DNA from: Clavelina lepadiformis
Taxonomy: Eukaryota; Chordata; Ascidiacea; Aplousobranchia; Clavelinidae
DNA length: 64,000 bases
Reading direction: 5' to 3'
Assembly (NCBI RefSeq): GCF_947623445.1
Contig: NC_135247.1
Span: 3,536,501 to 3,600,500 of the forward strand
Shown here: in pieces, positions 48,501-62,494 of the stretch
Layout of the letters: every line of letters starts with the position of its first letter
How positions within the stretch are numbered: the stretch's first letter is position 1
Notes under the pieces: generated by a model
Told to the model about the DNA's origin: nothing
Databases searched by the model: none
The model's input: only the letters and a program-made list of their open reading frames with translations
Translations under genes and position numbers: made by a program

Positions 48501-50164
48501 AAGGCAAGGTTTAGAAGACTCAGCAGTCAAACTCGACTGTAAGGCTGTGATCGATGTATCCCGAGGCTGTAACTACTAACTAGTTTTGCTTATGGGCCTA
48601 ACACAGCTTTATATAAACCGTTTATGTATGGGCTAGACTGCATACTGAATAGGTGCAACTTAAATGCCTTCTGACACAATTCTTCTCAAGTTAATTCATT
48701 AGCATGTTTAATACAACAACATGTAAAACCTAATAGCCCGTGTCAGGTCTCAGATTAACCAAGCAGGGTTATCTTTAATTTGCTTAATAGAAAATGCCAG
48801 TGGCCCCAATGGTATATGGCGATGGTCTTGGATCTAATTATTGAACAATGCAATTTACGTAATAAATGATTACCTAATGCCCTTCAGTCAAGGAAATAAA
48901 GATTTCACAAACTAGCAAAAGCGAAAGCCATGGGGCCACAACCTGTTGTGTGACACAGAATGGAAGAAAACACAACAAAGCAGACCAAATCCGAAAAAAC
49001 TATAAACTACAAGTCACATATCTTCGGTTATCACAGGACCCGAACCGGCTAATTTCCAAGCATTGACTTAGCAGTATAGCAATACGACATTGTCACATTG
49101 GCTTGTTGGACAAACTGCGGCTTTTACAAGTGGAAAAAAGTGCATTTGTCAATCCTGGGCATACAGAATAAGTAATGAAAAGTTACGTTTAGTTCCTCGG
49201 GAGTAAAGATTCAAAGCATGCGGACATTATACTAAGCGTAGCTTATCATTTTAGTATTACTTACTTTTTGGTGCCACTTTTTGAACTGGAGCTTTCGGAG
49301 CAGGATTTTTCGGCGCAATAGGTTTGGGAGCTTGAGGGTTTGGTTTAGGGGGCGCAGGCTGTGTTTCATAATAATATGGGTTTACGCGTATGCTTATCGC
49401 TCACTATTTAGTCATACCTAAGAGCAATGAGTGTAATACAGATAAATTTTAAACGCATTAAGTCCTGCACATTTAAGTAAAAGCAGCATGTAACAAACGT
49501 AGTCTGACCTTCGGGTTGTTAGCTGCTGGTTTTGGTTGCTGTTGGACAAACGGAACAGGTGGTGGTTGTTTTTTCTGCTGCTCTTGTTGCACCTGCTGCA
49601 CTTTGCGAAGCTGAATAAGTAAAGCTGTAGGGTAACGACGTATCTACTGTTTATTCCCATAATGTGCGTGTTAATAACATTATAACAATTTCGAATACGT
49701 TTTCATTCATCAACAGCACAAGAAGGTTCTACAGTTGATACAAGCATCTACCTGCTCTCGTAATTCGTTTATCTCATGACCTCCGCTGTCCGACCTCGGC
49801 AATTGCACTTTTATGTTTTGCTGAGAAAAAATAAGAGCTGGGCTGAAGATAAATTACATCAATGCAAACAGTTTCATTCAAATAGAAACATCAAAAACAA
49901 AAAAAATTTATCAAAATATTTTGTTCGAAGATTACCGAAGTGAGTGGTATTTAACGCAATTGTTATTTATTTTGTACCATATCAGCAAAAACAGTTTAAA
50001 TCGCACCGAGGCATAATTAATGGATACGACACACATACCCCTGCCATATCAGCCTGGTCGGATGTGTGGGAGTCCAGCAGTTCCAGCATGAGGTAAACAA
50101 CTGCCACGGCTCCAATAAGCTCAAGACCCCTTTTGATCAGCCGGCGCTGCATTGCTTTAACCAT
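45596..50164 (-). CDS. Type II membrane O-fucosyltransferase-like glycosyltransferase
   Basis: Twelve minus-strand exons join in phase: 50164-50039, 49820-49752, 49610-49509, 49358-49265, 47899-47796, 47622-47477, 47365-47245, 47139-47005, 46515-46340, 46247-46143, 46071-45903 and 45781-45596, about 510 aa. A basic N-terminus (MVKAMQRRLIKR) precedes one membrane span (13-31). A Gln/Pro/Lys-rich stalk follows (about 60-135, PAPPKPNPQAPKP). The luminal domain begins with FDMGPNNLFRLFRQA, the nucleotide-sugar-site glycine/asparagine block of GDP-fucose protein O-fucosyltransferase-like enzymes. It continues with FMAFHWRYESDW (Arg near 385, matching the family's H-x-R motif) and FVEQEIC (498). 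It probably acts in the Golgi or ER, moving fucose from GDP-fucose to an unknown acceptor. The last exon is uncertain: the frame stops soon after EQEIC, while an adjacent frame stays open to 45487, so a short final intron is possible. Substrate specificity cannot be read. Confidence 0.7.
46615..46940. mobile_element. Non-autonomous hAT-type element in intron
   Basis: The element is 326 bp. The ends are GAGGGCTTCCCAAATTGTGG and, inverted, CAGGATTTCTCAAACTTTTT, each followed by a CGCGACC/GCGACCCC motif. The flanks CGGTAAGA and CGCTAAAA agree at 6 of 8 positions, a decayed 8-bp target duplication. The right end closely resembles that of 13335-13532, so the two belong to one family. It lies in the intron between exons 9 and 8 of the O-FucT-like gene and has no coding capacity. 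Confidence 0.65.
47900..49264. other. Large intron of the O-FucT-like gene
   Basis: At 1.37 kb this is the longest intron of the gene. It lies between the proline-rich stalk exon and the exon leading into the catalytic domain. No repeat, exon or other gene is recognised in it. Confidence 0.5.
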
Positions 50165-53100
50165 TTGCAGTTTTGGGATTAATCTAAATGTTAGTATGAA
50201 ACAGACGTAGCCTATAAACAACGTTTGTTTCTGTGCTGCAAGAAAATGCAGTGGTTGCTGTTCTCTACGACTCAAATGGAGTCCTATGACCACTGAACAT
50301 TAATTACCTACAGGCTATAGTGGTCAAACAGTTTGCTTAAGGAATTAGTTATTGTCAGTTGCGGTACCTAGCTTTTTAACCTAGCTACAACACGAGCCAT
50401 TTTAAAAGTAATACTTCTATACTTCTTTTTCACAGCTATTTAAATTGAGACAAATGTTCCTATCCACAACATCTAACTTTCTATCTTTGCCTAAACCTGG
50501 AAGAGCATAATTAGTTGAAACCAGACTTCAATGCGTTGCTGAAACTGAAAAAAAACCTTAGATCGCTAAACTGTCCATATTGATTCCCTCACCGGCACAC
50601 AATCATAAATACTGGAATAAAACCAATGAATGGAATAAGACAACAACAATAACAATAGTAAAGGTACGTGATGTGATTTTCTTTTCATGAAATTACCCTC
50701 CTACTAATGTAAAAACGCGTCCACCTTAACACGACCCTAATGCTTGCTAAGCTGAAGTTGGAATCTACGTCACCGAATAAAGGCGTTCTTCAAGTGTGAT
50801 ATCATTATAAAGTGCCACGTGACGCCGAAATCTTGTAAAACTGGAGATGTCAGTCGGGCTGGGACCCTGCTTGAGTCAGCTGGGCTTAATCAGATATTTT
50901 CTCATCACTTCTAAGAAATATGTTTGGTTTTTTCTCTTAGCTTGCAATACCGAATCCACTTCGCTTTGTCTCTTGTCGATTGTTGTTGATTATTATACTT
51001 AGAAATTTTGCACTAAGACTTTTAATTGTACTAAAGCACAAGAAACATATTACAGCCAGCAACTCAACACCTTGAGACTATTGTTTGACTATCCAACTAA
51101 AATGCGATTTTTCTAGCCCAAGGCTAATTGCAGAGCGACCGAACAGGAGAGAGAAAAATATGTGAACAGTGGTTCTGCCTGTTTTGCAGAGTGCTCATGT
51201 CCAATGTTGTCTTCACAATGTTTCATAAATATAAGCAGCGTTTAGAACGGACGCTTTGACAGACGATATTTGATTGTAATTGCAACAAAGAATGTGTCAT
51301 TCTGTTTTAGAATTTTCTCACGACTTAATGCTAAAAGGGGTTAAGTAATATAAAATAACAAGTCATGTACGACGTAACATAAAACGGAGCTTACTTAAAA
51401 CCAGAACAGTTGTTTAATTTGTCGTGTTTGCAATTTTTGCTAAGCGTAACTTCTTAAAGAAAATGTCCATTAAAACTCTCTAGAAATTTGTTGTTCTTAA
51501 AGGGAGTATTGACAAAACTGGATAAACTTTAACTTAAAACAATTTACATACATTTTTTTACACATTTGTATAGAGACAATTAAAGATATTTTATTGCCTA
51601 CATTCGAAGTCGGCTAAAAATGTGACTTAAAACGCGTAATTAAATCTCAAAAATGTCGCTTAAAGCATAGAAAGAGATTTGAAAGAACGCAGCATTTACC
51701 CTCAGGTAATAACTAAAGGAGAGATAATAACTTTTTCTCTAATTAACGCTTCGGTGCCAGTCGTTCTTTTGACATGATTTTTTGGTTGTTTTCATATAGC
51801 AGAAAAATTGGCCTTGAATTATATCCCTGCTTTGCCCGTTCAAATGTGTTTGACCACTTTCAAAAATATTTTGAGAAGTAATTCTATAGCTTTTTATAAA
51901 AGTGATAATTTCGTTTGCAATTAAGTTTGTTAATTGACATTTTTTTACGACCGCTTCGTAATTGTGTTTTAATTGAAGACACCAACAAGATTGGGTCACA
52001 TTTCATAGCATGGGCATTTTGCTAAAGTGACGTTACAAAATAATTCTAGTTTCTAGTCCTTAGCAATATAGGCATGACTGTATTTACGATGAAATACAAA
52101 AACCTGGGTAATAAAAAGACAGTACGTTGCAAGCGCAGTTGTAGCTATAGCTGTGAGGCCATACAGCTCTGACGTCATAGCGGTTTTATGGGAAGCGTTT
52201 GTGCTTTGTAGGTAGATGGATGAAACAATTTTCTTTCTTCTAAATAAATGAAGTGGTCGCTTCACCGACAGATATTATCCGCACGACGTCAGGCAAGATT
52301 TGAAATTTATAAACATCAACGTGATACTATTGTACAGGTATATTAAAAGATCATACAAGATGATACAATTTAAGGTATATCTTCAAAATGGTGATGATGT
52401 GTCCTTAAATGTGATATAACATGCATATTGGTTTCAGCAAAGCAGCAAATATACTATGCTGAAATGAAAATTAATGCGATACAGTTTCGGGCTTTGAATG
52501 CTAAATGCCGTTTGTTTGGGAATTTGTTCCCCATATTTCATGTTTCTCAATTACATATGAAACAACAAAACCTTGTAAATTGATATTATTTGTTTGAAAT
52601 GTATCTATATGTCACACTTTCTATCGCTCTTCACTTTACCTGTTGTAGCATTGAGGTTATAATTCTTCAACACACATTGTGACATCTATATCTCGATACG
52701 TAATCACTAATTACCCAACGGCAACGAAATAGCGCATAATTTGTGTCGTTTTGTTTTTAAACAGTATTCTGTATAATTGCCGCTTTGGCTATTACGCAAA
52801 CCTTTTGAGTTCAGCAAAAGTTATTATCGGATGCAATTTTACTATGACGACATGAAAAATGACGTCATAATTATTGCATGCTTCGGGGCAAAAGAGGGCA
52901 CTTCGAAAGCTTGATAATTGCTTCAAACAAGACACGGGAAACGTACTTTGCAAGTAAATCTGCGCCGGGCGATCTTTAAGTTGATCGTACCAATTCTGTG
53001 TCCCACCTAAGGGTGTATGTAATATTAAATCTCCATTTGGCGAGATATGGGGAAAATTATCCGTGAGCGTAATATTATCCTCAGTTGTTTTCAAAGAAGA

Positions 53101-56100
53101 GACGAGCATGTCAACTCCATCAGTTTGTCTTCAAGTTGCCTTTCTTTGTATTCCTGCTTTGTCAACAAGCTCTTTGAAACAAGCTACACAGAATTGGGTG
53201 GTCTCATTACGACATGAATACACCCATAGCGCGGTAGAACATTGTGTTGTTTTAAACGGCCCTTTATTCCAGGTGCTCAAAAATACATTGGTTTTTATTT
53301 CATCACAATGATATAGGCACACTTTTTGCCCTGTACGTTATAATAGCTGAATTCCGAGCTTCAGTTTGCCAGAAAAAGTCAAAAAGACTTTATATGTCGT
53401 TAAATACGAAGCCCTTTCAGTGTATTGGCCTATCGAGTTAGGCTATTGCTATGGTGACTATGCTTAGATTTTAGTCCAGCAAAGTATTGGCTGAATGCCA
53501 CTTGAGTGGAGAGTAAATGTATCTAACGTATTACAACTGTATAAATTAACCGCAAAAGATTACGAAAGTCATGGCCAAGGGTTCTAGAATTATGTCGTTT
53601 TGGAAAGAACAAAGGTATCCAGACATTTCAAACAAGCTTGTTGAACATGCGACAAAAGATTTAAGTTGTTCGCGAAAACTTCCGTGAATAGTTTTTAGCC
53701 CACATCTGCCTTACGTCGGTCATGTATTACCTCAAGCTGACTTTTAAAGGGCACTTGAAAAACGTTAAGTCACACCTTTAAGACGTAATAGCTGCGTGCT
53801 TTTTTCGAAAGGAAAGAAAGTTTTGTTTTATTGAGAACGGTGTTTTAACTGTGCTATTTGTTTCAAGCTATAGTCAACATTAAGTGCAAGTAAAAAGCAA
53901 TGAAATTGGTTTTATTAGACTTTCAAAAGAAGGCATTTGCACTAAGGAAACGGCAACTGACTTTCAACGCCGTATCCTTTGTAAGTGCATGATTATATTC
54001 ATCACAAAAATCTGCAAGGCTGGGCTGCCAAGGAGAAGCCGAACCAAGCGTGGAGCTGAAGATAAGAATTACAAGGTAAGTGAAATTTTTGCAAAACATT
54101 TTTGCTTTACAAAGCTATATCGTTGAAGCGTGTAGACCTGAGTAAATTAAAAATGAGCCTGCTCACTTTATTGGTATGTGCAACCAAGTAGTTTTTCTAC
54201 TATGAGTTGCAAATAGGCAGTTGGCAATTGCAATAATTGGCTTAACAGTAAAGTAAATTATTGCATATTCCTGACATATTCATAACTTATCCGATTGCAT
54301 GCACTCAAGCACTTGACAAACAAACGCGTTTTAATCAATTTGACTGTACCGCTACCGTAATGTTGCAACGAATTTTGTTCCAGGTTTTAATGACGTAAGC
54401 ATGACGATAAGGGCATGTTTATTTATAACTTTACATTCGGAAGTGATTTCGGCTTAACGAAGCTACTAAAGCCAATAATTGTTCTTGTTAATTGTTGCAG
54501 TGTCATAAAATTCTTAATTGTCAAATTTTGGACTCCTCGATATGCTTGTAACCATAAGCCGTATTGAACAAAAAGACAGCGAACTTTTTGCCCCATAATC
54601 TAATTCAATACAATACCAGTTCCCTAGGTTGTTCCTATGTAAATAGTGGGTATTTACCTTTATATTGTAAGCGTCAGAACAGGACCACAGAACAATCGTT
54701 CTCTAGGAAATGATTTATGGGTTTTCTTATAGGCTCAAAAAAAGTAGAGAATACGCCATGATCTTAGGCAAACATTAGTTTTTTAAATATAAAGGTTATT
54801 ACACTTTTATACGCTAAAAAAGTCGTTAAAGGGGCAGCAAGCATGATATTTTACTGCCAGTTAATCATGTAAGTAAGCTGTCAGCAGATAAATTGATAAA
54901 GAATATCAACCTATTCAGCCTTTTAAGGTGCTCGGTTTCAAAGGGTTGTTATATAAGGTTTTGACATGGTAGCTATTACAGCTAAAATGTCAATTGTAAG
55001 TGTCTTTTGTTATAGTTAGATACATGCACTTTTCAATGACTCATGAAATAAGTCACGCAAAACAGTTTTACGGCATTACTGTTGTATAGTGATAGGTCAC
55101 TCACTCTTCAGCATTATAGGACAGGTCACGCATTGCTATCTGCCGTGTTCGTCTACTCTAGGACCTTGTTCTTACACTTTGTAAATATTTTTAGGGCATC
55201 TCTTTTTGACGCTAAGGCATCCATGCTATTGTGCTATTGTGACGCTCGTAATCTTTATAATCCCGTCACGTTATCGTATTCCTATCAAAACAAATCTAAT
55301 CGAGAATAAGTTCCTGAAGGGTTTGCAGTTTACAGTAATCTGACTAAAACATTTCTCGATATTAAAAGCACTGGCGCCGAATGTCCCAGTGCGTAAAACT
55401 AGAAAAGGGCTAAACCGTAAGCTACTGCTGGATTTGTCTTCGTAGGTACAGAATTGACTGTTTCCATTTCGATTTATACTACGGTATATTTGCTGTCTAA
55501 ATTTTGTCTGCAAGTGTCCAAAGTAAATGGGCGCCATATCTGAATATATATTAACTGCAATGATGAGATTTGACATTTACTATTTTGCAAGGAGCAATAC
55601 AGACAAAATCACTAGTAATTTCTGTATGGGCGACTTGACGGTACGACCAACGATAATGTCAAATCGGGTGACCGGCGTGAAGTTGTTTATCAGTTCACTG
55701 GTCATTCGCTTATTCAGTTACTTACAGAAAACATAATTAACTGCCTGTTATGTGGTTTGATGTTCAGTTATATATGCGCTGGTGCAGTTTGTTGCATAGG
55801 CCATAAGCAGCTCACTCATTTTCCTGTTCCTAGATGAAATAGGTAAACGTAATCATTGTGATAAATAAGTAATTAAATATAGACAGGGAACCGGTAACTT
55901 TAACTTTACGCCGGTGATAGGAATTTGGAAGTGCACGATTTCAAGAGCTAGCCGTTTGAGTGTTGAGATTTACAAAAAAGCAAACACAATCACGTCATTA
56001 TAATTTAAAGGAAAAAGAACAGCTGACTGTGTACTTGTGTAGGGGTTTTTAGGTAACAAAGAACTTCGTCTGAAATGTTTGATAGCAAACTAAGCTGTTT

Positions 56101-56153
56101 CATTGTGGGAATTAAGCGTATGTTCCTAGCGTTGTCCGTGGCAACCGAATGAT
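50165..56153. other. Divergent intergenic region between two genes
   Basis: It separates the start of the minus-strand O-FucT-like gene from the plus-strand gene at 56154, and so should hold both promoters. I cannot support any gene inside. A possible small exon at 54017-54074 (AG before GCTGGGCTGCC; AAG followed by GTAAGT) could be a 5' exon of the downstream gene, and an acceptor-like TATGTTCCTAG ends at 56129. Neither is established. Confidence 0.4.
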
Positions 56154-59100
56154 ATGAAAATAGAAGAGTTGTACGAACCGATTGAAGTAGAGTCTCGTCC
56201 TGTTATCATCCACATGCCAACGCATGTTACCAAAGCTCCAAAGAGGAGCAAAAAAATCATTAAAACCAAACTCCCCCGTGCTTCGAATATTAAGCTATCT
56301 CCAGGTGCTGTTAAAATTTTATGTGTTTTATGTTAACTTTTGGTTTTGTTTTCGAAGTAAAAAATGCAAAATATTAATGTTACATTAATTTAATGCAGTC
56401 GGCGAATAGGTTACCATAATCTCCCCGCTTTTAGGCTTGAATCGATAACTATCATGCTGTATGTCTAGCCGAAGGGCTCAGCAGTTCATTTCAAATATCA
56501 ATTTACAAATTACGATCGCGCTTATCGTGTTACTGGCAACTGTACACTGCCTTAAAGAGTTCATTTTTACCCTGGCAAAAATGCGATATAACTATAAAGA
56601 AACTACTTCAAGCGTTTTTTTCAATAATAAAAACAAACTTAAACGTTTTTGATAGTCTGCGACGGCATTCGAAGTTTGTTTAGAATCTACACGCCGACAA
56701 AGGTTTTTCGTAAGGAATTCGGTGTTAATGTGGTTGTACAAATTGTATGACAAGACTCAAAGTATAAGAGTGTAAACGAACAATGGCGTGGTTAAGTTCA
56801 TGGTTTTCAAAAGCTATGAAAGCTTCTTCGAAGTATTATCTTTCCCATACGGCAACCTTTGTGTCTATATCAACATCTTTGCTATATACTTAGCATCATC
56901 TGGCTAAACGGATGCCTTAAACAAACTCTTTATGAACGGTTTCTTTTTAATGAAAAGCAACTGCGGTATTATGGGAAGGTTACACTCGAGTTCGCTGTTT
57001 CGTCGAATGCCTCGGAAAGTTTTAGTGTAATGTGCAGTTAGAGTAATTGTGGTTATGTTTTGTAGCTATTAATTGCTATATGCTAAGACTATATTTCAAT
57101 ACAGTTAATATGATAATAAATTTCAAATGCCATGAAAAAATTTGACCGGTGTTACGTGAATACACAATAACGTCGTAAATATGGACTTATCACTATGTGT
57201 ACGTATTACGCTGATGGATGACCGTTGTTGTAAATTCGTTGACATTTGTTTCAATTATATATAGCCTATAGCTATTGCGCACTCTGTGTTGGACAACAGC
57301 ACTGCGAGGAATGACAAAGCGATTGTTTATTCAATTTCTGGTGTATTTGCAGTTCAGAAGCAGCGTCAGAGGAGACCAAGCATGATGCGACTTGACCAAG
57401 TTAACAGACACGAGGAACATTCATACTTGATGGACGAGGAGGTTAGAATAGTTTTGGTTCACCATTTTTCTGCTTTTAGGTACTTTCATAAAATAAAGTT
57501 ATCAATCGTTAATTTCATTGATGTTGTCTGAATCATGCTAACCAATTTTTAAAGTAAACTAAGAAACATTTCAACATTAAAACATTTCGTTGTCATTGTA
57601 ATGACATCGCTTCATATACACATACAGTAAGCTGTACTATATTTTTTGATCAAGTCATAGCATTAAGAATGTTTTGATGCAACCGTACCGACTACACTAA
57701 CTGTTTAGAAATATTTCTTCTTTTCCTCCTTCAGTGCACGCTAATCAACCGTTACTAATTCAATTTCATCTCTTTAAAATCCTATTACGTGTTATTATGA
57801 AGCAACTATTACTGTTTACTTCGCTCTCTGTTGGGGCGTTGTTACAAGATTACAGACGTTTACCTGTAGATTTTACCCATTAAAACTATGAGTATAAACA
57901 TATTTGAGGGTAACCGTTTGTCTATAGACAAACCAAGCAATTTTGGAGAACACCATCTCCAAGGATGAACTCTGTCGCTATCTGAGTCCATTAAAGTTTT
58001 TGGAAATAGACACTTGGCGAAGGTAAAATAATTTTTTTTACTTTTTTAACTTATGATAAACTTCGCTATCTAAGTTACAAACCTTTAACTTATATCAACA
58101 GAAATACCAATCAACGAAATAAAAATTTTAATATTCTTTTTGTTGTTGGAAATAAAGGGAAGTGCCCTTCGGCCTTGGCCACGAAAACGAACCGGATCGA
58201 CGAAAATGGCGGACACCCATAGAAATATTAACTGCAAGAAAGGGATCCAAAGTGGGAGATCCCCAAAGCATAGAAACATCCAATCCCGATCCAAAACTGG
58301 TTCGATCAAAGACTTCTCTCGAACGACGGCAGGTTAGAAAGTCATTTTAGATTCCTTGATTTCAAGGTTTACAAATTCGCAAGGACAAGCGCAAGATTTT
58401 CTAACTATTTTAAAATTTTAGTTGTGACCTTATATGTTACAGAATCTTAGCGTCAAGCGACGAATATCAACCAAGCTTGCCGAAACTGCTGATAAAGATA
58501 ATTCCAGGTTTTATACAATTACATAAACGAACTATACGTATATTGTGTAAATTAAAACAACCTTAGCTTAGTAAATATCTTAAAATCAACAACATTCCTT
58601 AGTTCGATTCAACTCTTTATACACTACTATGCTACAATGAATGTAGGCTAAGCGTTCTATAAAAAATTAGAATGGCCTTCGACAGCTTTCTGCATTCTAC
58701 AAATATACATTGGCTATCTTCAGACACCCTGAATCACCTCCAAATATGGATTTAAGTTCCCGTTTAAAACCCGGTTCAGCAACCGCGCAGCGGCATTGTC
58801 AGCAGCCATCTGACCACACGAGGCCAGTTACTTCACCAGAGAAGACGGAAATGATATCGCACATCAACTACGAAAACATTGTGACTTCATCGCGGCCATC
58901 AGGTGCCAAAATTTACGGCAGAAGTGGTGATTTGAGCCCGAACTTGACAAACCGCAGGTTGGTCGGCATTTTCTTTGTTCGTCAATGAAGTTTACCAACC
59001 TGGAAAAAAGTTTTCGAGTTTTTATTACTTTGAAAGTTTGATAATGTCTAAGTGTAACATTATTTAACTGTTTATATTTGATAAGTATTTATGTTCAAGA

Positions 59101-60684
59101 GCTTGAAAACCTTACCAAATTAAAAAAAACTTTTCAACACAGCAGTGGATACTCTTCCAATGAAAGGGTGCCATCTAGCGGTGCTTTGTACAACAGATCT
59201 CCACATTCATCGTCTGCTTCATTACGACGTTCTCGTAATTCCAATTCATCGACTTTAGATAAGATTAGAAATCGACCTTTCTATGGTAGGGGTGAGGTAG
59301 ATTCTACAAATGTTTTCCACAATATACCAAAAATATTCGAAAAAATGTAATAGTTAAGTATATCTTGAGAAATTTTGTGAAATGGAAAGGGAATGTGTTT
59401 ATTCTTGCTTTAACGTTTGAAAACTACATAAGCAATTTGTTGTGTCCGTCAAACAGAGATCAAAGACCTTGATTATCTAAGATCACCTCATCAACGAAGC
59501 AATGACGACGGCGAAGAGGAGGGAATCGCGCAACATCCTTCACTGCCCAGCTTCCAACCTGGCACCTGGAAACGTTCTTTCACGTCTTCCAAGATCCGGA
59601 AAATCCCGACTGGTTTTCGTCCTCGAATCCGAAGTGAGAAGGAAAACAGCTTTGAGACGAAACTCTCTCTGTATAAGCCTCATCCACCGAATCCGGATCA
59701 AAAGAAGCTTGTGACATCATTTTCGGATCCTAACATCGCGTACGTTCCAGAATCTTCGCCCAAAAACGTTTCAAATCAAAAAAAGAAACAAATGCACGAC
59801 AAAGTTAAGAACTATTACGCACAAAGCCTCGCTTTGCCGGTCCAAATCTCACCGCTAGAGGGCGATGATGAAGCGGTTAATGCCGTGGCTTCATACAACA
59901 CAGTTTGCGGAAGCATAACTGACCGATCGTCTGTTACTCCGAGGTATAACAAACCTTGCTCTTTGCAGTTAATACAATACAGAGTATATATAATTATAAG
60001 TATTGTATGAATCATGATGGATATTGTTAATTTGTTTATGGACGTTTGAGGTATGTTTCGGTTAGCTGCTGGTCATACGTCATGCATTGTCTTCAGAAAT
60101 ATTATGATTATTATGTATAGATAATATCTAATAAATGAATTGTATTTCAAGACAAGCCACCACTTTACAAGTGTCGCCGGTCAGCGTATCCCCACGGATC
60201 ATTTATCCGCCTACTACGCGGAGTTTAAACAAATCCTCGTCTAATCATTCTCCCTGGGTCTCTCAAGCCTTGCCCGATCTCTCTTTAAATGACAAAGCGA
60301 GAGCAGAATCGGACGGATATTACGTGAGGTAGTTAGTTGCGCATATGCTAAGCTTTGCTGGAACTCTGCATTTGGATTGCTTATAACATGACGGCTATAG
60401 TAGGCCTACTTAATTGCCTTCTAGTCAAGCTTTTGGCTCTCTTCAGAAAACCCAACAAATCCGTTACCTTTCGGCTCAGAGAGGAGCAAGGTGACATCAC
60501 CGGTTACAGACGTGGCCCAGTTGGAGAGTGTGGCCAGAAGCCGGACGTGTCAATGGTAGTAGTCAACATCGACCAAGTACATAGCACTCCAAGAAACGCG
60601 ATCTCTTCTAACGGAGCAATAGGACTTGCTAGAAACTCTTCAGAATTCGCTACAAGGACGCATTCAATTCCAGTTCGACCTTGA
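56154..60684 (+). CDS. Unrecognised Ser/Arg/Pro-rich protein, 447 aa
   Basis: Ten exons join with consistent phase: 56154-56304, 57353-57441, 57928-58022, 58158-58332, 58443-58507, 58724-58957, 59143-59285, 59457-59943, 60152-60328 and 60447-60684. The protein starts MKIEELYEPIEVE and ends THSIPVRP. There is no signal peptide, membrane span or known fold. The one compact stretch is near residues 80-115 (TNQAILENTISKDELCRYLS, FLEIDTW), which may be helical. The rest is rich in Ser, Arg, Pro and Asn with many R-x-x-S and S-P sites (VRSKTSLERR, SFSDPNIAYVPESSP), so it is probably intrinsically disordered and phosphorylated, perhaps a scaffold or cytoskeletal adaptor. That role is inference only. 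The start is the first ATG after an acceptor-like site at 56129. AATAAA lies near 60978. Confidence 0.75.
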
Positions 60685-62494
60685 CTTCAAATATCAAAGC
60701 TTTATTTCGCCCTGGCAGGCTTAACAACAGCCTTACCTGCATATTTGGCAACTTGGCAAGTTATCTAACACTGCTTTCGTATACCAACAAGATTACCGCA
60801 TATAAGAACGCTTCAACCCATGGTCTAGAATTCTATATAATACGTGCAGTTCATGTCGGGTTTATTAAGTTGTAAATTATTCATGTTGCTTTGTTCAAAA
60901 ATTGTATACCCTGAACTTGTCATTCGAAAATGCTATAAAGTTCTTTACTGTGCGTCAGCTTGTAAATGTTATGCTTTTAATAAAGTACTATGCTTGAAAG
61001 TTTACTGCGAAACGTATTATCCTTTAAGTCTTGCATTAAATGTTTTTGACAACACGACGGGTTGCTAAATTAAAGGAATGTGTTCAAGATTGCGTAATTA
61101 TTTTTAATGACTTGGCTAATTTGTAAAAACAAAAGAAATTCCCTTCAGTAAAAATTTGGACAAGAAAATTCTTTAGCCATCGCTTTCTTATGTGATTCAC
61201 AAAACTTTTTCGCATAAAATCACGGGACGAAAGATAATAAACAATTTAGCACGTTTTGAAAATACCGGAAATTTCTATTCATCGAAATTTCTCTGTTGTC
61301 ATTATTGCGTCATAACAACGTGATCATTAGGTTGCCAATCGGTCAAGGAGTCGCTGGACGAGGTCAGTGTTTAAACGTTCATACTAAGAATTGGGAAATG
61401 ACGCAGCTACAATTAAACCTAAAACCGTCGACCTGTTATTTTTATGTGAGGATTGCCCACTGGTTTTATGCTATTGTCACGTACACATAGTTTTTTATGC
61501 TTATCAATTACAATGCTTTGCTACAACCACACGCTTATTTTCTAGAAAAAGCTGTAGTGGCCTTTACATGCAAAGCTTAAAACCTGTTATATCCAACTTT
61601 ACGTTGAAAAACTTTATGCACAATCGGTTGTTTCTTGTGCTGGATTTGAATGCGTGTCCAATTCGTGTCCAAACTTGAAAATTTAAAACTCAAATCGCAA
61701 GAAGCTTGAATTCAAAGTAAAAACGAGTGAATTGATTTGTTGAAATAAAACGGGACAATGCTGGCAAAGTTATCGAGCAGTAACATTGTTTGAGATGGCA
61801 GACTCGAATCACAAGTTATCTTGGTGTTTGTAGTCAATTTTGTAAAAAGCACGAGACGTGGGTTTAACGTGCCAGACTACAGCAACGCTTTTTTTAATCA
61901 CCCGTCTCGTTATGGTCCATTGGACACATCGGTACCAGAAAAAAATGTATGTCGTGTATATCAATTTCTTGAAAAAGATTTCTTGATTCGTAAAATAACA
62001 ATGTGCAAGCACGATTTCTTAAATTGTTTCTTAAATGAATCTGTTTGAATTTGTCTGTCATTCCATCGACGCAATTTATTTTGATTTAACAAATGTTGTT
62101 CGGTTCAGGCTCTATTTGTCCCAGCATGATTTTGTTGATGACTTCTTCATGACAAGAGACTGATTAATTGATTGACTGGATAATTTAAAACAAAGTTAGA
62201 ATGAGAGCGATGATTTCAGTTGCACATTTATTTCATTTGTCACAAAACGCTTCAAGTAGACTCAGTGTATTGTAGGCTACTTAAATTGATTAAGTTCAAA
62301 AGTTGTTTGATACAAATATTTTACGAAACCTCTCATGTACAAGAAACAGAATACGAAGAATGCAAACTTTAGCACGGATATATAAAAAATCTACAAGTCA
62401 AAATGAGTATAAGGACAATAGTTTTAGTTATTTCAAAATTTACACAGTTTCGGCTAAACTTGGAAAAATTGGTTTGTTGTAGAAAATGCACACT
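60685..62494. other. 3' UTR and convergent intergenic region
   Basis: AATAAA at about 60978 probably ends the plus-strand gene. A minus-strand AATAAA (plus TTTATT) near 62228 may end the gene to the right. A short frame at 61831-61951 before a GTATGT donor (HPSRYGPLDTSVPEKN) looks faintly coding, but lacks a credible start or partner exon. Confidence 0.4.

Noticed and set aside
52792-53311. Opposed frames of 105 and 82 codons
   Set aside because: They overlap on opposite strands, and neither has motifs or splice context.
61831-61957. Possible exon ending HPSRYGPLDTSVPEKN before a GTATGT donor
   Set aside because: No credible start codon, acceptor or downstream exon could be joined in phase.
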